Shown piece after piece: positions 1 through 5,059 of a DNA stretch of 8,574 nucleotides. Source of the DNA: an uncultured Oscillospiraceae bacterium. GTDB taxonomy: Bacteria > Bacillota > Clostridia > Oscillospirales > Ruminococcaceae. Where the stretch lies: positions 1 to 8,574 of the forward strand of contig URGV01000061.1 in the NCBI GenBank assembly GCA_900547455.1. The letters are read 5' to 3'. The position numbers and the translations under genes are program-made. Numbering within the stretch: position 1 is the first letter of the stretch; every line of letters starts with the position of its first letter. The notes under the pieces are model-generated. The model ran no database searches. It was given only the letters and a program-made list of their open reading frames with translations, and was not told where the DNA came from.

Positions 1-53
1 GCATGCGGCTGTTAACCGCAGGGTCGTCTGTTCGAGCCAGACAGGGGGAGCCA
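1..53 (+). tRNA. tRNA-Asn (anticodon GTT), 3' part
   Basis: The window begins inside this tRNA. The anticodon stem TGCGG (4-8) pairs with CCGCA (16-20) around the 7-base loop CTGTTAA, which places GTT at 11-13. A 5-base variable loop follows. The T arm is GTCTG (26-30), TTCGAGC and CAGAC (38-42). The acceptor 3' strand is AGGGGGA (43-49), the discriminator base is G50, and CCA is encoded at 51-53. The acceptor 5' strand and the D arm lie outside the window, so the acceptor pairing cannot be checked. GTT reads the asparagine codons AAC and AAU. Confidence 0.93.
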
Positions 54-88
54 AAAAAGCCTTCATCCGTATGGATGAAGGCTTTTTT
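54..88 (+). terminator. Rho-independent terminator after tRNA-Asn
   Basis: GCCTTCATCC (59-68) and GGATGAAGGC (73-82) form a perfect 10-bp stem with the loop GTAT. Six Ts (83-88) follow and an A run precedes it, so it could also work on the other strand. It starts one base after the tRNA acceptor end plus a short A run, and should end the tRNA transcript. The next gene starts only 32 bases later. Confidence 0.92.
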
Positions 89-120
89 CATCTTAAATTT
101 CGGGAAGGAGCGCGCAGAAG

Positions 121-768
121 ATGACCAAAACAGTTCTGTTGGGGACGACGAATCCCGCTAAAATCAAGCGGTTCGAGGAGCTGCTGCGCGGCTATGCGGT
201 TCAGTTTTATACCCTCCGCGACCTGCATATTGAACAGGAACCGCAGGAGACTGGGGCTACTCCGCGGGAAAATGCGGAGCTGAAAGCGAAGTTTTACGGA
301 CAGTATTTTGATTTGGTGATCTGCAACGACTCCGGCCTTTATTTTGATGACCTGCCGCTGGAGGATCCCCGCCAGCCAGGGCTGCATATCCGGACGCCGC
401 AGGGAGAGCGATTGGACGATGAGCAGATGATCTCCTACTACACAACCCTTGTTCACTCGCTGGGAGGCAGAGTGCTGGCCTATTATTTGGATGGCGTCGC
501 TGTTTACCGGCAGGGGAAAATCTTCTCGCTTATGGAAGCGAAAGAGGTTGCGAAGCAGCACGCTTTTTATATGGTGGATTCCCCTGCCAGGGAACGGCAT
601 CCGGGCTGGCCGCTGGATTCTCTTTCCCAGGACTGCAAAACGCAGCGGTACTTTGTGGAAAAAAGAACTGAAGCAGAGAAGGTAGCTGCGCAAGAGGAAA
701 TTTTAGAGAAAGATCGCAGCAAGCTGCTGGCGTTTTTAGTGGAGACTTTGGAACTCGAGCGGGAATAA
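121..768 (+). CDS. Divergent Ham1/RdgB-family nucleotide pyrophosphatase
   Basis: A 215-residue cytoplasmic protein. Family members hydrolyse non-canonical purine NTPs (ITP, XTP, dITP) to the monophosphate plus pyrophosphate, keeping them out of DNA and RNA. The N-terminal half fits well: GTTNPAKI (8-15) matches the nucleotide-binding start, TGATPRENAELKA (44-56) carries the conserved ENA..KA motif, and NDSGLYFDDL (69-78) matches the catalytic DSGL block, followed by PGLHIR (86-91). The C-terminal half is unusual. The family GFGYDPIF block is replaced by GWPLDSLS (162-169), and the terminal SHR motif is absent, with only EKDRSKLLAFL in a similar place. A long charged helix (about 180-205) replaces the usual end. 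Substrate choice may therefore differ. GGAAGGAG at 103-110 lies 10 bases before the ATG, which supports this start. No promoter is evident between the tRNA terminator and the gene. Family membership is fairly sure; the exact activity is not. Confidence 0.8.
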   Translation: MTKTVLLGTTNPAKIKRFEELLRGYAVQFYTLRDLHIEQEPQETGATPRENAELKAKFYGQYFDLVICNDSGLYFDDLPLEDPRQPGLHIRTPQGERLDDEQMISYYTTLVHSLGGRVLAYYLDGVAVYRQGKIFSLMEAKEVAKQHAFYMVDSPARERHPGWPLDSLSQDCKTQRYFVEKRTEAEKVAAQEEILEKDRSKLLAFLVETLELERE

Positions 769-864
769 AAGATGGTGGAAGGCTGGTTGAAAAGAGGCGG
801 CGAATTGATTTGCGCCGCAGGCCAACCGTATTTCCCCGGACACATTGTGGAAAATAAAGTGATG

Positions 865-894
865 AAAAGGAGCAGGAATTTTCCTGCTCCTTTT
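865..894. terminator. Bidirectional terminator between convergent genes
   Basis: AAAAGGAGCAGGAA (865-878) and TTCCTGCTCCTTTT (881-894) are exact inverted copies with TT between them. The A and T ends give a U tract in either direction. It lies 96 bases after the Ham1-like gene and 7 bases after the stop of the minus-strand DUF1904 gene, so it can end both transcripts. Confidence 0.9.
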
Positions 895-901
895 GTTGTC
901 T

Positions 902-1219
902 TTATTCAAATTCGTAGTAATCGCTTTCTGCAAACAGGTGGAAGGAAACCTGAACGAGCGGAAAGCCTTCTTTCAGGAACAGCTCAGACAGCTCCCGCGC
1001 GACCTGGTTCTGCACTGGCAGCGGACGCTGGTACCACCAGATTTGGATGATCGGGTATTGCTCGGTCGGGCCGTTTTTATCGAAAAATTTCGATTCGCAC
1101 AGCTCGACGGTGACCCAGTCCTCCGGGCACTCGACCAGGCGGGAAACGACCTCGATCATTTTCGGGGCAAGCTGCTGCGTTTGCTGGGCGGAAACGCCCT
1201 TGATGATGAGTTGTGGCAT
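902..1219 (-). CDS. DUF1904 family protein (tautomerase-like fold)
   Basis: A 105-residue protein beginning MPQLIIKGVS. The start, with proline at position 2, followed by a helix (about 11-30), a TVEL strand (37-40), IIQIWWYQRP (57-66), a second helix of the type QNQVARELSELF (70-82) and a final strand VQVSFHLF (89-96), matches DUF1904. That family is related to the 4-oxalocrotonate tautomerase superfamily, in which Pro2, freed after Met removal, is the general base. Whether DUF1904 proteins are enzymes is not established. AAAAAGGAG (complement of 1229-1237) lies 9 bases before the ATG. It is the third gene downstream of trmK and nif3, after a 100-base gap in which I see neither a clear terminator nor a promoter, so it is probably the tail of that operon. 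The family call comes from remembered family features, not a search. Confidence 0.78.
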   Translation of the reverse strand: MPQLIIKGVSAQQTQQLAPKMIEVVSRLVECPEDWVTVELCESKFFDKNGPTEQYPIIQIWWYQRPLPVQNQVARELSELFLKEGFPLVQVSFHLFAESDYYEFE

Positions 1220-1319
1220 ATAAGGTAGCTCCTTTTTGATTGAAAAATAAAGTTGAGAATGAACAGGCGGGCGGCATCGACTCTCGAGGACGAAGTTTTG
1301 CTTCCCTTTTCATCGGGCA

Positions 1320-2087
1320 TCAGATTGCCTGAATGGCGCTCCGGTGGGTGGTGAAGAAATGAACATCGGGGATTTCTTTGGCAAGATAATCGCGCAGCGG
1401 CTCGATGACGATGTCTTCGGTGTCGAAGTGCCCCGCGTCAAAGATGCTGATGCCGGCTGCTGCGGCAGCCAGATATTCGTGCTGCTTGACCTCCGAGGTC
1501 AGCAGGGCGTCGGCCCCCGCGGAGATGGCGGCGTCCAGACAGTCTGCGCCGGAACCGGAACAGAGTGCGACGGTGTGGATGGCCCGCGGCGCGGCGGCAA
1601 ATTTGACACTGGCGGCGTTGAGACAGGATTTGACGTGGGCGGCAAACGCTTCGGGGGAGAGCGGCTCCGGCAGCGTGCCGATGCGGCCAAGCCAGGCGCC
1701 GGTCTGCTCGTTTAAAAGTTCCAGACCCCTGCAGTCGCGCAGGCCGATGGCGCTGGCCAGCGCGTCGTTGACGCCGCCCTGCGCGATGTCGAGGTTGGTG
1801 TGGGCGCTGATGACGGCGATGTCGGAGCGGATGAGCTGATAGACTACCGCGTCCTCGTTGACCCGCTTGAGGGGGTGGAAGATGACCGGGTGATGGGTAA
1901 TAATCAGCTGGGCGCCGAGCTGTTTGGCTTGCTCAACGACGGCGGGGGTGCAGTCCAGCGCGAGAAGGGCGCAGGAAACCTCCCGGTTCCGGTCGCCGAC
2001 CAGGATGCCGGTGTTGTCAAAATCCATGGTGAGCCAGAATGGCGCGAGCCGGTCGATGGCGTCATAAATGTGGGTGACGGTGGACAT
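1320..2087 (-). CDS. Nif3-like dinuclear metal center hexameric protein
   Basis: A 255-residue member of the Nif3/YqfO (DUF34, NIF3) family: cytoplasmic proteins that form toroidal hexamers with a two-metal site in each subunit. They are often annotated as GTP cyclohydrolase type 2 homologues, but the physiological reaction is unsettled. The expected ligands are visible: H65 and H66 in THHPVIFHP (64-72), D100 in AHTNLDIAQGGVND (95-108), and H220 and E224 in DAGHFDTE (217-224). Family landmarks DFDNTGILVGD (22-32) and LLTSEVKQHE (195-204) are also present. This is the short form, without the roughly 110-residue inserted PII/CutA-like domain found in Bacillus YqfO. AGGAGG (complement of 2095-2100) lies 7 bases before the ATG. 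It starts 21 bases after the trmK stop codon, matching the conserved yqfN-yqfO pair, so the two are almost certainly cotranscribed. Confidence 0.93.
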   Translation of the reverse strand: MSTVTHIYDAIDRLAPFWLTMDFDNTGILVGDRNREVSCALLALDCTPAVVEQAKQLGAQLIITHHPVIFHPLKRVNEDAVVYQLIRSDIAVISAHTNLDIAQGGVNDALASAIGLRDCRGLELLNEQTGAWLGRIGTLPEPLSPEAFAAHVKSCLNAASVKFAAAPRAIHTVALCSGSGADCLDAAISAGADALLTSEVKQHEYLAAAAAGISIFDAGHFDTEDIVIEPLRDYLAKEIPDVHFFTTHRSAIQAI

Positions 2088-2108
2088 AAGGATTCCTCCT
2101 GATGTGTT

Positions 2109-2810
2109 TTAGAGATAGTAGTTGAGGATGAGGGAGAGGATTTCTCCCGAGGTGTGCAGGTAGAGGTTGGCGGTTTCCGTTTCGCTGCGGGCAAAAAAGC
2201 CCTTGGAACACTCGGCCAGATAGCTTGCGGTGCGGCGCATCTTTTCGCAGGCTTCGGGCGTGCAGTTTTGGGGCAGCAGGCCGCAGAAGCGCTCCATCTC
2301 GGTTAAGGTTCGGCGCTGACCGGTGTACTGGGCGGTCATCACCACATAGACAAATTTGCCCGAGAGCACCGCCTCCTCACACTGTACAGCAAAGCCGTTT
2401 TCTGCAAGAAAGTCGCGCAGGACGTTTTCCCGCGACTGCGGCTGTAGAATCAGGCGCAGGTCGGGGTTCTGCAAAAATACAGCCCGCTCCAGAATGCCGG
2501 CGATGACCTCCCCGCCCATGCCCGCGATGATGATGTCGGTCAGCCCGCAGTCCTCCAGCCCGTCCAGCCCGTCGGTCAGCCAGGTCTGCAGCCGGTCGGT
2601 GAAACCTGCCCGCTCGATGTTTTTCTGCGCGGCCTGCAGGGGACCGGGCTTGATGTCGCAGGCGTAGCCCTTCTGTGCCCCCTGCCGCACCAGCTCGATC
2701 GAGAGCAGGCCGTGGTCGCAGCCGATGTCGGCAAACACCGCGCCGGGGCGCACCTGGGCGGCGATCCGCTGCAGGCGGGGGTCAAGATGAGAAGCAGTTT
2801 GTTCGGACAA
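2109..2810 (-). CDS. trmK: tRNA (adenine(22)-N1)-methyltransferase TrmK
   Basis: A 233-residue class I SAM-dependent methyltransferase of the TrmK/YqfN family, which makes m1A22 in the D loop of certain tRNAs. Visible motifs, numbered from the chosen start, are the SAM-binding loop VFADIGCDHGLLSI (25-38), the acidic motif II region YACDIKPGPL (49-58), DIIIAGMGGEVI (92-103), the family-specific LQPQSRENVLRDFL (122-135) and EEAVLSGKFVYVVM (145-158). A C-terminal helical region follows, as in the family. I chose the TTG at 2808-2810 because AAAGGAGG (complement of 2819-2826) lies exactly 8 bases upstream. The longer frame, opening with GTG at 2868-2870, begins inside the spacer of the promoter at 2859-2887, upstream of any transcript start, so it is rejected. 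It is the first gene of the trmK-nif3 operon. Confidence 0.94.
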   Translation of the reverse strand: MSEQTASHLDPRLQRIAAQVRPGAVFADIGCDHGLLSIELVRQGAQKGYACDIKPGPLQAAQKNIERAGFTDRLQTWLTDGLDGLEDCGLTDIIIAGMGGEVIAGILERAVFLQNPDLRLILQPQSRENVLRDFLAENGFAVQCEEAVLSGKFVYVVMTAQYTGQRRTLTEMERFCGLLPQNCTPEACEKMRRTASYLAECSKGFFARSETETANLYLHTSGEILSLILNYYL

Positions 2811-2858
2811 AGTATCTTCCTCCTTTGGATGAGGCGTGTGCCTTGGTTTGTTGGAACC

Positions 2859-2887
2859 AGTATAGCACACCGCCGCCCTGCGGGCAA
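2859..2887 (-). promoter_or_regulatory. SigA-type promoter of the trmK-nif3 operon
   Basis: Read on the minus strand, TTGCCC (complement of 2882-2887), a 17-base spacer and TATACT (complement of 2859-2864) make a good SigA promoter. Transcription would begin near 2852, giving a leader of about 40 bases to the TTG start of trmK. The preceding transcript on the same strand is closed by the terminator at 2889-2928, just upstream of the -35 box. Confidence 0.75.
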
Positions 2888-2888
2888 G

Positions 2889-2928
2889 AAAAAACTTCCC
2901 TGGGTTTGGCTCAGCAAATCCAGGGAAG
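2889..2928 (-). terminator. Rho-independent terminator upstream of the trmK promoter
   Basis: On the minus strand CTTCCCTGG+ATTTG pairs with CAAAC+CCAGGGAAG (plus positions 2915-2928 with 2895-2908): 14 pairs including one G-T, around a 6-base loop. Six Ts (complement of 2889-2894) follow. The opposite strand has no U tract after the stem, so the direction is clear. It ends transcription arriving from exoA, or the short transcript proposed at 2889-2974. Confidence 0.88.
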
Positions 2929-2974
2929 AAAGACCAGAAAAGGGAAAATAGAAAATGAAAAATGAAAAAGATAC
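2889..2974 (-). ncRNA. Candidate small RNA, about 85 nt
   Basis: A complete SigA promoter (2981-3009) points into a stretch with no ORF that ends at a strong terminator (2889-2928). Transcription from about 2974 would give an RNA with a U- and pyrimidine-rich 5' half (repeated CATTTT-like units) and the 14-bp terminator hairpin as its 3' end. No ribosome binding site or reading frame is visible in it. I do not recognise it as a known family. The alternative is that this is the 3' untranslated region of exoA with an incidental promoter. Confidence 0.35.
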
Positions 2975-2980
2975 AACTTT

Positions 2981-3009
2981 ATTATATCGAATAGGTTGTC
3001 TTTTGTAAA
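2981..3009 (-). promoter_or_regulatory. SigA-type promoter downstream of exoA
   Basis: On the minus strand TTTACA (complement of 3004-3009), exactly 17 bases and TATAAT (complement of 2981-2986) form a near-consensus promoter in the AT-rich gap after exoA. The promoter sits within an imperfect inverted repeat: AAAAG and ACAAC (2966-2970, 2973-2977) against GTTGT and CTTTT (2995-2999, 3000-3004). That repeat could act as an operator or a weak hairpin. No gene begins between it and the terminator at 2889-2928. Confidence 0.6.
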
Positions 3010-3045
3010 TCGGCAAAGCGTCTAAAAATAAGTGACTTTCTTTGG

Positions 3046-3801
3046 TTAAAGCGAGATCTCCAGCCCGACCGGACAGTGGTCGCTGCCCATCACCTCGGTG
3101 TAGATTTTGGTGCCGGTCACCTTTTCCATCAGCCGGTTGGAGACAAGGAAGTAGTCGATGCGCCATCCCGCGTTTTTCTCCCGCGCCTTAAAGCGGTAGC
3201 TCCACCAGGAATAGATGCCGGTGGCGTCCGGATTCTGCGCGCGGAAGGTGTCGGTGAAGCCGGCGGCCAGCAGCTCGGTCATCTTCTGGCGCTCCTCGTC
3301 GGTGAAGCCGGCGTTGCGGCGGTTGGTTTTGGGATTTTTCAGGTCGATCTCCTGGTGCGCCACGTTCATGTCGCCACAGATGATGACCGGTTTCTTCTGA
3401 TCCAGCGCGCAGACGTAGGCGCGGAAGTCGTCCTCCCACTGCATCCGGTAGTCCAGGCGCGCCAGCTCGTTCTGGGAGTTGGGGGTGTAGACGTTGACCA
3501 GGTAAAAGCCCTCAAATTCCAGCGTCAGCACCCGGCCCTCGTGGTCGTGCTCGTCGATGCCAAGACCATAGCAGACGCGCAGCGGCTCGGCTTTGGTGAA
3601 GACAGCGACGCCGGAATAGCCCTTTTTCTCGGCGCTGTTCCAGTACTGGTGGTAGCCCGCAAAGTCAAAGTCGGCCTGGTCCGGCTGCATCTTGGTCTCG
3701 CCCAGGCAGAAGATGTCGGCGTCCTCGGCCTTAAAAAAATCAAAAAAGCCCTTGCCCGCACAGGCGCGCAGGCCGTTTACATTCCAGGAAATCAGTTTCA
3801 T
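3046..3801 (-). CDS. exoA: Exodeoxyribonuclease III (AP endonuclease)
   Basis: A 251-residue enzyme of the ExoIII/Ape1 family (xthA in E. coli, exoA in Bacillus). It cuts DNA 5' to abasic sites in base excision repair and removes 3' blocking groups. The catalytic and metal-binding residues are all visible: N7 in SWNVNGLRA (5-13), E35 in LGETKMQ (33-39), Y105 in VNVYTPN (102-108), D144 and N146 in [13 protein letters not shown] (142-154), D216 in WRIDYF (213-218), and D241-H242 in GSDHCPV (239-245). Length is normal for the family. The ATG at 3799-3801 is preferred over the adjoining in-frame TTG because AAGGAGG (complement of 3808-3814) lies 6 bases before the ATG and only 3 before the TTG. 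The gene has its own promoter about 135 bases upstream and diverges from the membrane-protein gene at 4112. Confidence 0.97.
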   Translation of the reverse strand: MKLISWNVNGLRACAGKGFFDFFKAEDADIFCLGETKMQPDQADFDFAGYHQYWNSAEKKGYSGVAVFTKAEPLRVCYGLGIDEHDHEGRVLTLEFEGFYLVNVYTPNSQNELARLDYRMQWEDDFRAYVCALDQKKPVIICGDMNVAHQEIDLKNPKTNRRNAGFTDEERQKMTELLAAGFTDTFRAQNPDATGIYSWWSYRFKAREKNAGWRIDYFLVSNRLMEKVTGTKIYTEVMGSDHCPVGLEISL

Positions 3802-3934
3802 CAAAATCCTCCTTGCAGTCGAATGATGGATAAAAGCGGGGAAAGCTGAAGGCTTGCCCGGCTGTGTTTCGTTTATATTTGTGAGAGATGAAAAATCCCC
3901 TCATCGTGAAAGGAAAAAAGGCTGTTACAAGCAG

Positions 3935-3963
3935 ATTATACTATAAAACAGCGGATCTGTCAC
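3935..3963 (-). promoter_or_regulatory. SigA-type promoter of exoA, with long leader
   Basis: Minus strand GTGACA (complement of 3958-3963), a 17-base spacer and TATAAT (complement of 3935-3940). The start would be near 3928, giving a leader of about 127 bases before the exoA ATG. The leader holds an imperfect hairpin (plus 3837-3860: CGGG and AAGC against GCTT and CCCG). Directly upstream of the -35 box is a short inverted repeat, ACCCC-TG-GGGGT (3964-3975), which could bind a regulator. Confidence 0.7.
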
Positions 3964-4014
3964 ACCCCTGGGGGTCGGTAAAAGAAAATTTTCAAACCGC
4001 TTTACAAAAGATGG

Positions 4015-4042
4015 TTGACAACCCCAAAAGATTCGTTATCAT
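4015..4042 (+). promoter_or_regulatory. SigA-type promoter of the TVP38/TMEM64-like gene
   Basis: TTGACA (4015-4020, perfect -35), a 16-base spacer and TATCAT (4037-4042, five of six). Transcription would start near 4049, leaving about 63 bases of leader. It diverges from the exoA promoter; the two -35 boxes are about 50 bases apart. Confidence 0.7.
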
Positions 4043-4053
4043 AAAAGAAGGAA

Positions 4054-4091
4054 CAGCCGCCCCGATGGATCGAGAGGGAGAGGGGCGGCTG
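4054..4091 (+). promoter_or_regulatory. Leader hairpin before the TVP38/TMEM64-like gene
   Basis: CAGCCGCCCC (4054-4063) and GGGGCGGCTG (4082-4091) form a perfect, very GC-rich 10-bp stem with an 18-base purine-rich loop. It begins about 5 bases after the predicted transcript start and ends 5 bases before AAGGAGG (4097-4103). No U tract follows, so it is not a terminator. A 5'-end hairpin like this could protect the mRNA or influence translation initiation. Confidence 0.6.
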
Positions 4092-4111
4092 CCGGTAAGG
4101 AGGAAAAAGAC

Positions 4112-4861
4112 ATGAAAAAGGATTTGCCGGCCAAAGGGTCGGAGTGGGTAAGGCTGATTTTGTCGGGGCTGGTGTTTCTGGCGTTTATCCCGGCGACAAT
4201 TCTGGCGCTGCCAAAGGTGATGGAACTTTCTGACCCACAGGCAAGGCTGCAGTTTCAGCAGGAGCTGCAGTCGCTCGGGATCGGCGGCTGGCTGACCTTT
4301 TTGGGGATTCAGGTGCTGCAGGTGGTGGTGGCGATGATTCCCGGTGAGCCGGTGGAGATTCTGGCCGGGCTGCTGTACGGCCCACTGTGGGGAACCTTGA
4401 GCTGCATGCTGGGTATCCTGATTGGCTCGCTGATTGTTTATTTTCTGGTGCGCCGGCTGGGCATGCCGATTGTCTCGATCTTCATGGATCCGGACAAGTT
4501 TCAGAACCTGTGGCTGCTCAAGGATGAGCGGCGGTTTGAGCGCATCTCCTTTCTGCTCTTCTTTATCCCCGGCACGCCAAAGGATCTGCTGACCTGGGCG
4601 GCGGGCTTTGTCAGGATCAATCCGCTGCGCTTCTTTCTGATCGCGACGGTGGCGCGCCTGCCCTCTATCTTAAGCTCCACCCTGGCGGGGGCCTCGCTGA
4701 TTTCGGGGGATTTTCTGACAACGGTTATTATCTTTGCTGTCACCGGCTGCGTCAGCCTGATCGGGGTGCTGCTGCACAAAAAGCTGGGAGAAAAAAAGAC
4801 GGAGGAAAACCCAAAGGAGCGAAGCAAAAAGGAGATGCCGGAGAGCCCGGTGAAAGAATAG
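4112..4861 (+). CDS. TVP38/TMEM64 (VTT domain, DedA-like) membrane protein
   Basis: A 249-residue integral membrane protein with the VTT/SNARE-associated domain. Relatives in the DedA superfamily act in membrane homeostasis and lipid transport, but the substrate here cannot be told from sequence. A hydrophobic segment lies at about 14-34. Next is the domain start QVVVAMIPGEPVEILAGLLYG (70-90) with the re-entrant-loop type PGEP motif, a glycine-rich segment GTLSCMLGILIGSLIVYFLVRRLG (94-117), the second signature FFIPGTPKDLLTWAAG (150-165), a segment at about 173-195 and a final hydrophobic stretch at about 200-222. The last 25 residues are a charged Lys/Glu tail, probably cytoplasmic. AAGGAGG (4097-4103) lies 8 bases before the ATG. 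It appears to be a single-gene transcript with its own promoter, leader hairpin and terminator. Family call is confident; function is not. Confidence 0.92.
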   Translation: MKKDLPAKGSEWVRLILSGLVFLAFIPATILALPKVMELSDPQARLQFQQELQSLGIGGWLTFLGIQVLQVVVAMIPGEPVEILAGLLYGPLWGTLSCMLGILIGSLIVYFLVRRLGMPIVSIFMDPDKFQNLWLLKDERRFERISFLLFFIPGTPKDLLTWAAGFVRINPLRFFLIATVARLPSILSSTLAGASLISGDFLTTVIIFAVTGCVSLIGVLLHKKLGEKKTEENPKERSKKEMPESPVKE

Positions 4862-4869
4862 AGGAACAG

Positions 4870-4905
4870 AAAAAAAGCCTGTTTTATAAAAAACAGGCTT
4901 TTTTT
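4870..4905. terminator. Terminator shared by VTT-protein gene (+) and spoIIP side (-)
   Basis: GCCTGTTTT (4877-4885) pairs with AAAACAGGC (4890-4898) around ATAA. Seven Ts (4899-4905) follow and seven As (4870-4876) precede, so it can work on both strands. It lies 9 bases after the stop codon of the plus-strand gene. On the minus strand it would end transcripts running out of spoIIP or from the promoter at 4989-5017. Confidence 0.92.
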
Positions 4906-4982
4906 CTAAGTTTAAGGTTTATATGAGAGTTTGAAGATGGCGCCTTGGAAGAAACGACATAAATTAAGGAGGAATCGTTTCG
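4870..4982 (-). ncRNA. Possible short transcript downstream of spoIIP
   Basis: A minus-strand promoter-like pair at 4989-5017 would start an RNA of about 110 bases ending at the terminator 4870-4905. Near its 5' end is the inverted repeat AATCG-TTT-CGATT (plus 4973-4985). No ORF with a ribosome binding site is seen in it. The promoter is weaker than the one at 2981-3009, and the stretch may simply be the spoIIP 3' untranslated region, since no other strong terminator follows spoIIP. Confidence 0.22.
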
Positions 4983-4988
4983 ATTATC

Positions 4989-5017
4989 ATTATAATATAG
5001 AGGCAGGAAAAAGTCCA
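4989..5017 (-). promoter_or_regulatory. Promoter-like sequence after spoIIP
   Basis: Minus strand TGGACT (complement of 5012-5017, four of six), a 17-base spacer and TATAAT (complement of 4989-4994, perfect). The -10 region is itself palindromic (ATTATAAT, 4989-4996), so a -10-like box exists on both strands, but no -35 box is seen on the plus strand. Confidence 0.4.
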
Positions 5018-5059
5018 ATTGTGATTTTGTATCTGCTTTGCAAAAAGGATTGATTTTTC

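Noticed and set aside
772..1050. 92-residue plus-strand ORF directly after the Ham1-like stop
   Set aside because: It crosses the strong terminator at 865-894 and then runs antisense through the DUF1904 gene; it has no clear ribosome binding site and no recognisable domain.
2811..2870. Longer TrmK start at GTG 2868-2870, adding 20 residues
   Set aside because: The GTG lies in the spacer between the -35 and -10 boxes of the operon promoter, upstream of the transcript start. The TTG at 2808-2810 has AAAGGAGG at ideal distance.
3076..3849. 257-residue plus-strand ORF opposite exoA
   Set aside because: Shadow of exoA on the other strand; no ribosome binding site or domain, whereas exoA has all catalytic residues.
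3888..4115. 75-residue plus-strand ORF overlapping the VTT-protein start by ATGA
   Set aside because: No ribosome binding site, and it runs across both divergent promoters and the leader hairpin; predicted transcription of the plus strand begins near 4049, inside it.
5042..5059. Possible terminator just after the spoIIP stop (AGGA...TCCT followed by Ts)
   Set aside because: The stem is only four A/T-rich pairs, too weak; the strong terminator at 4870-4905 is the more likely end of the transcript.
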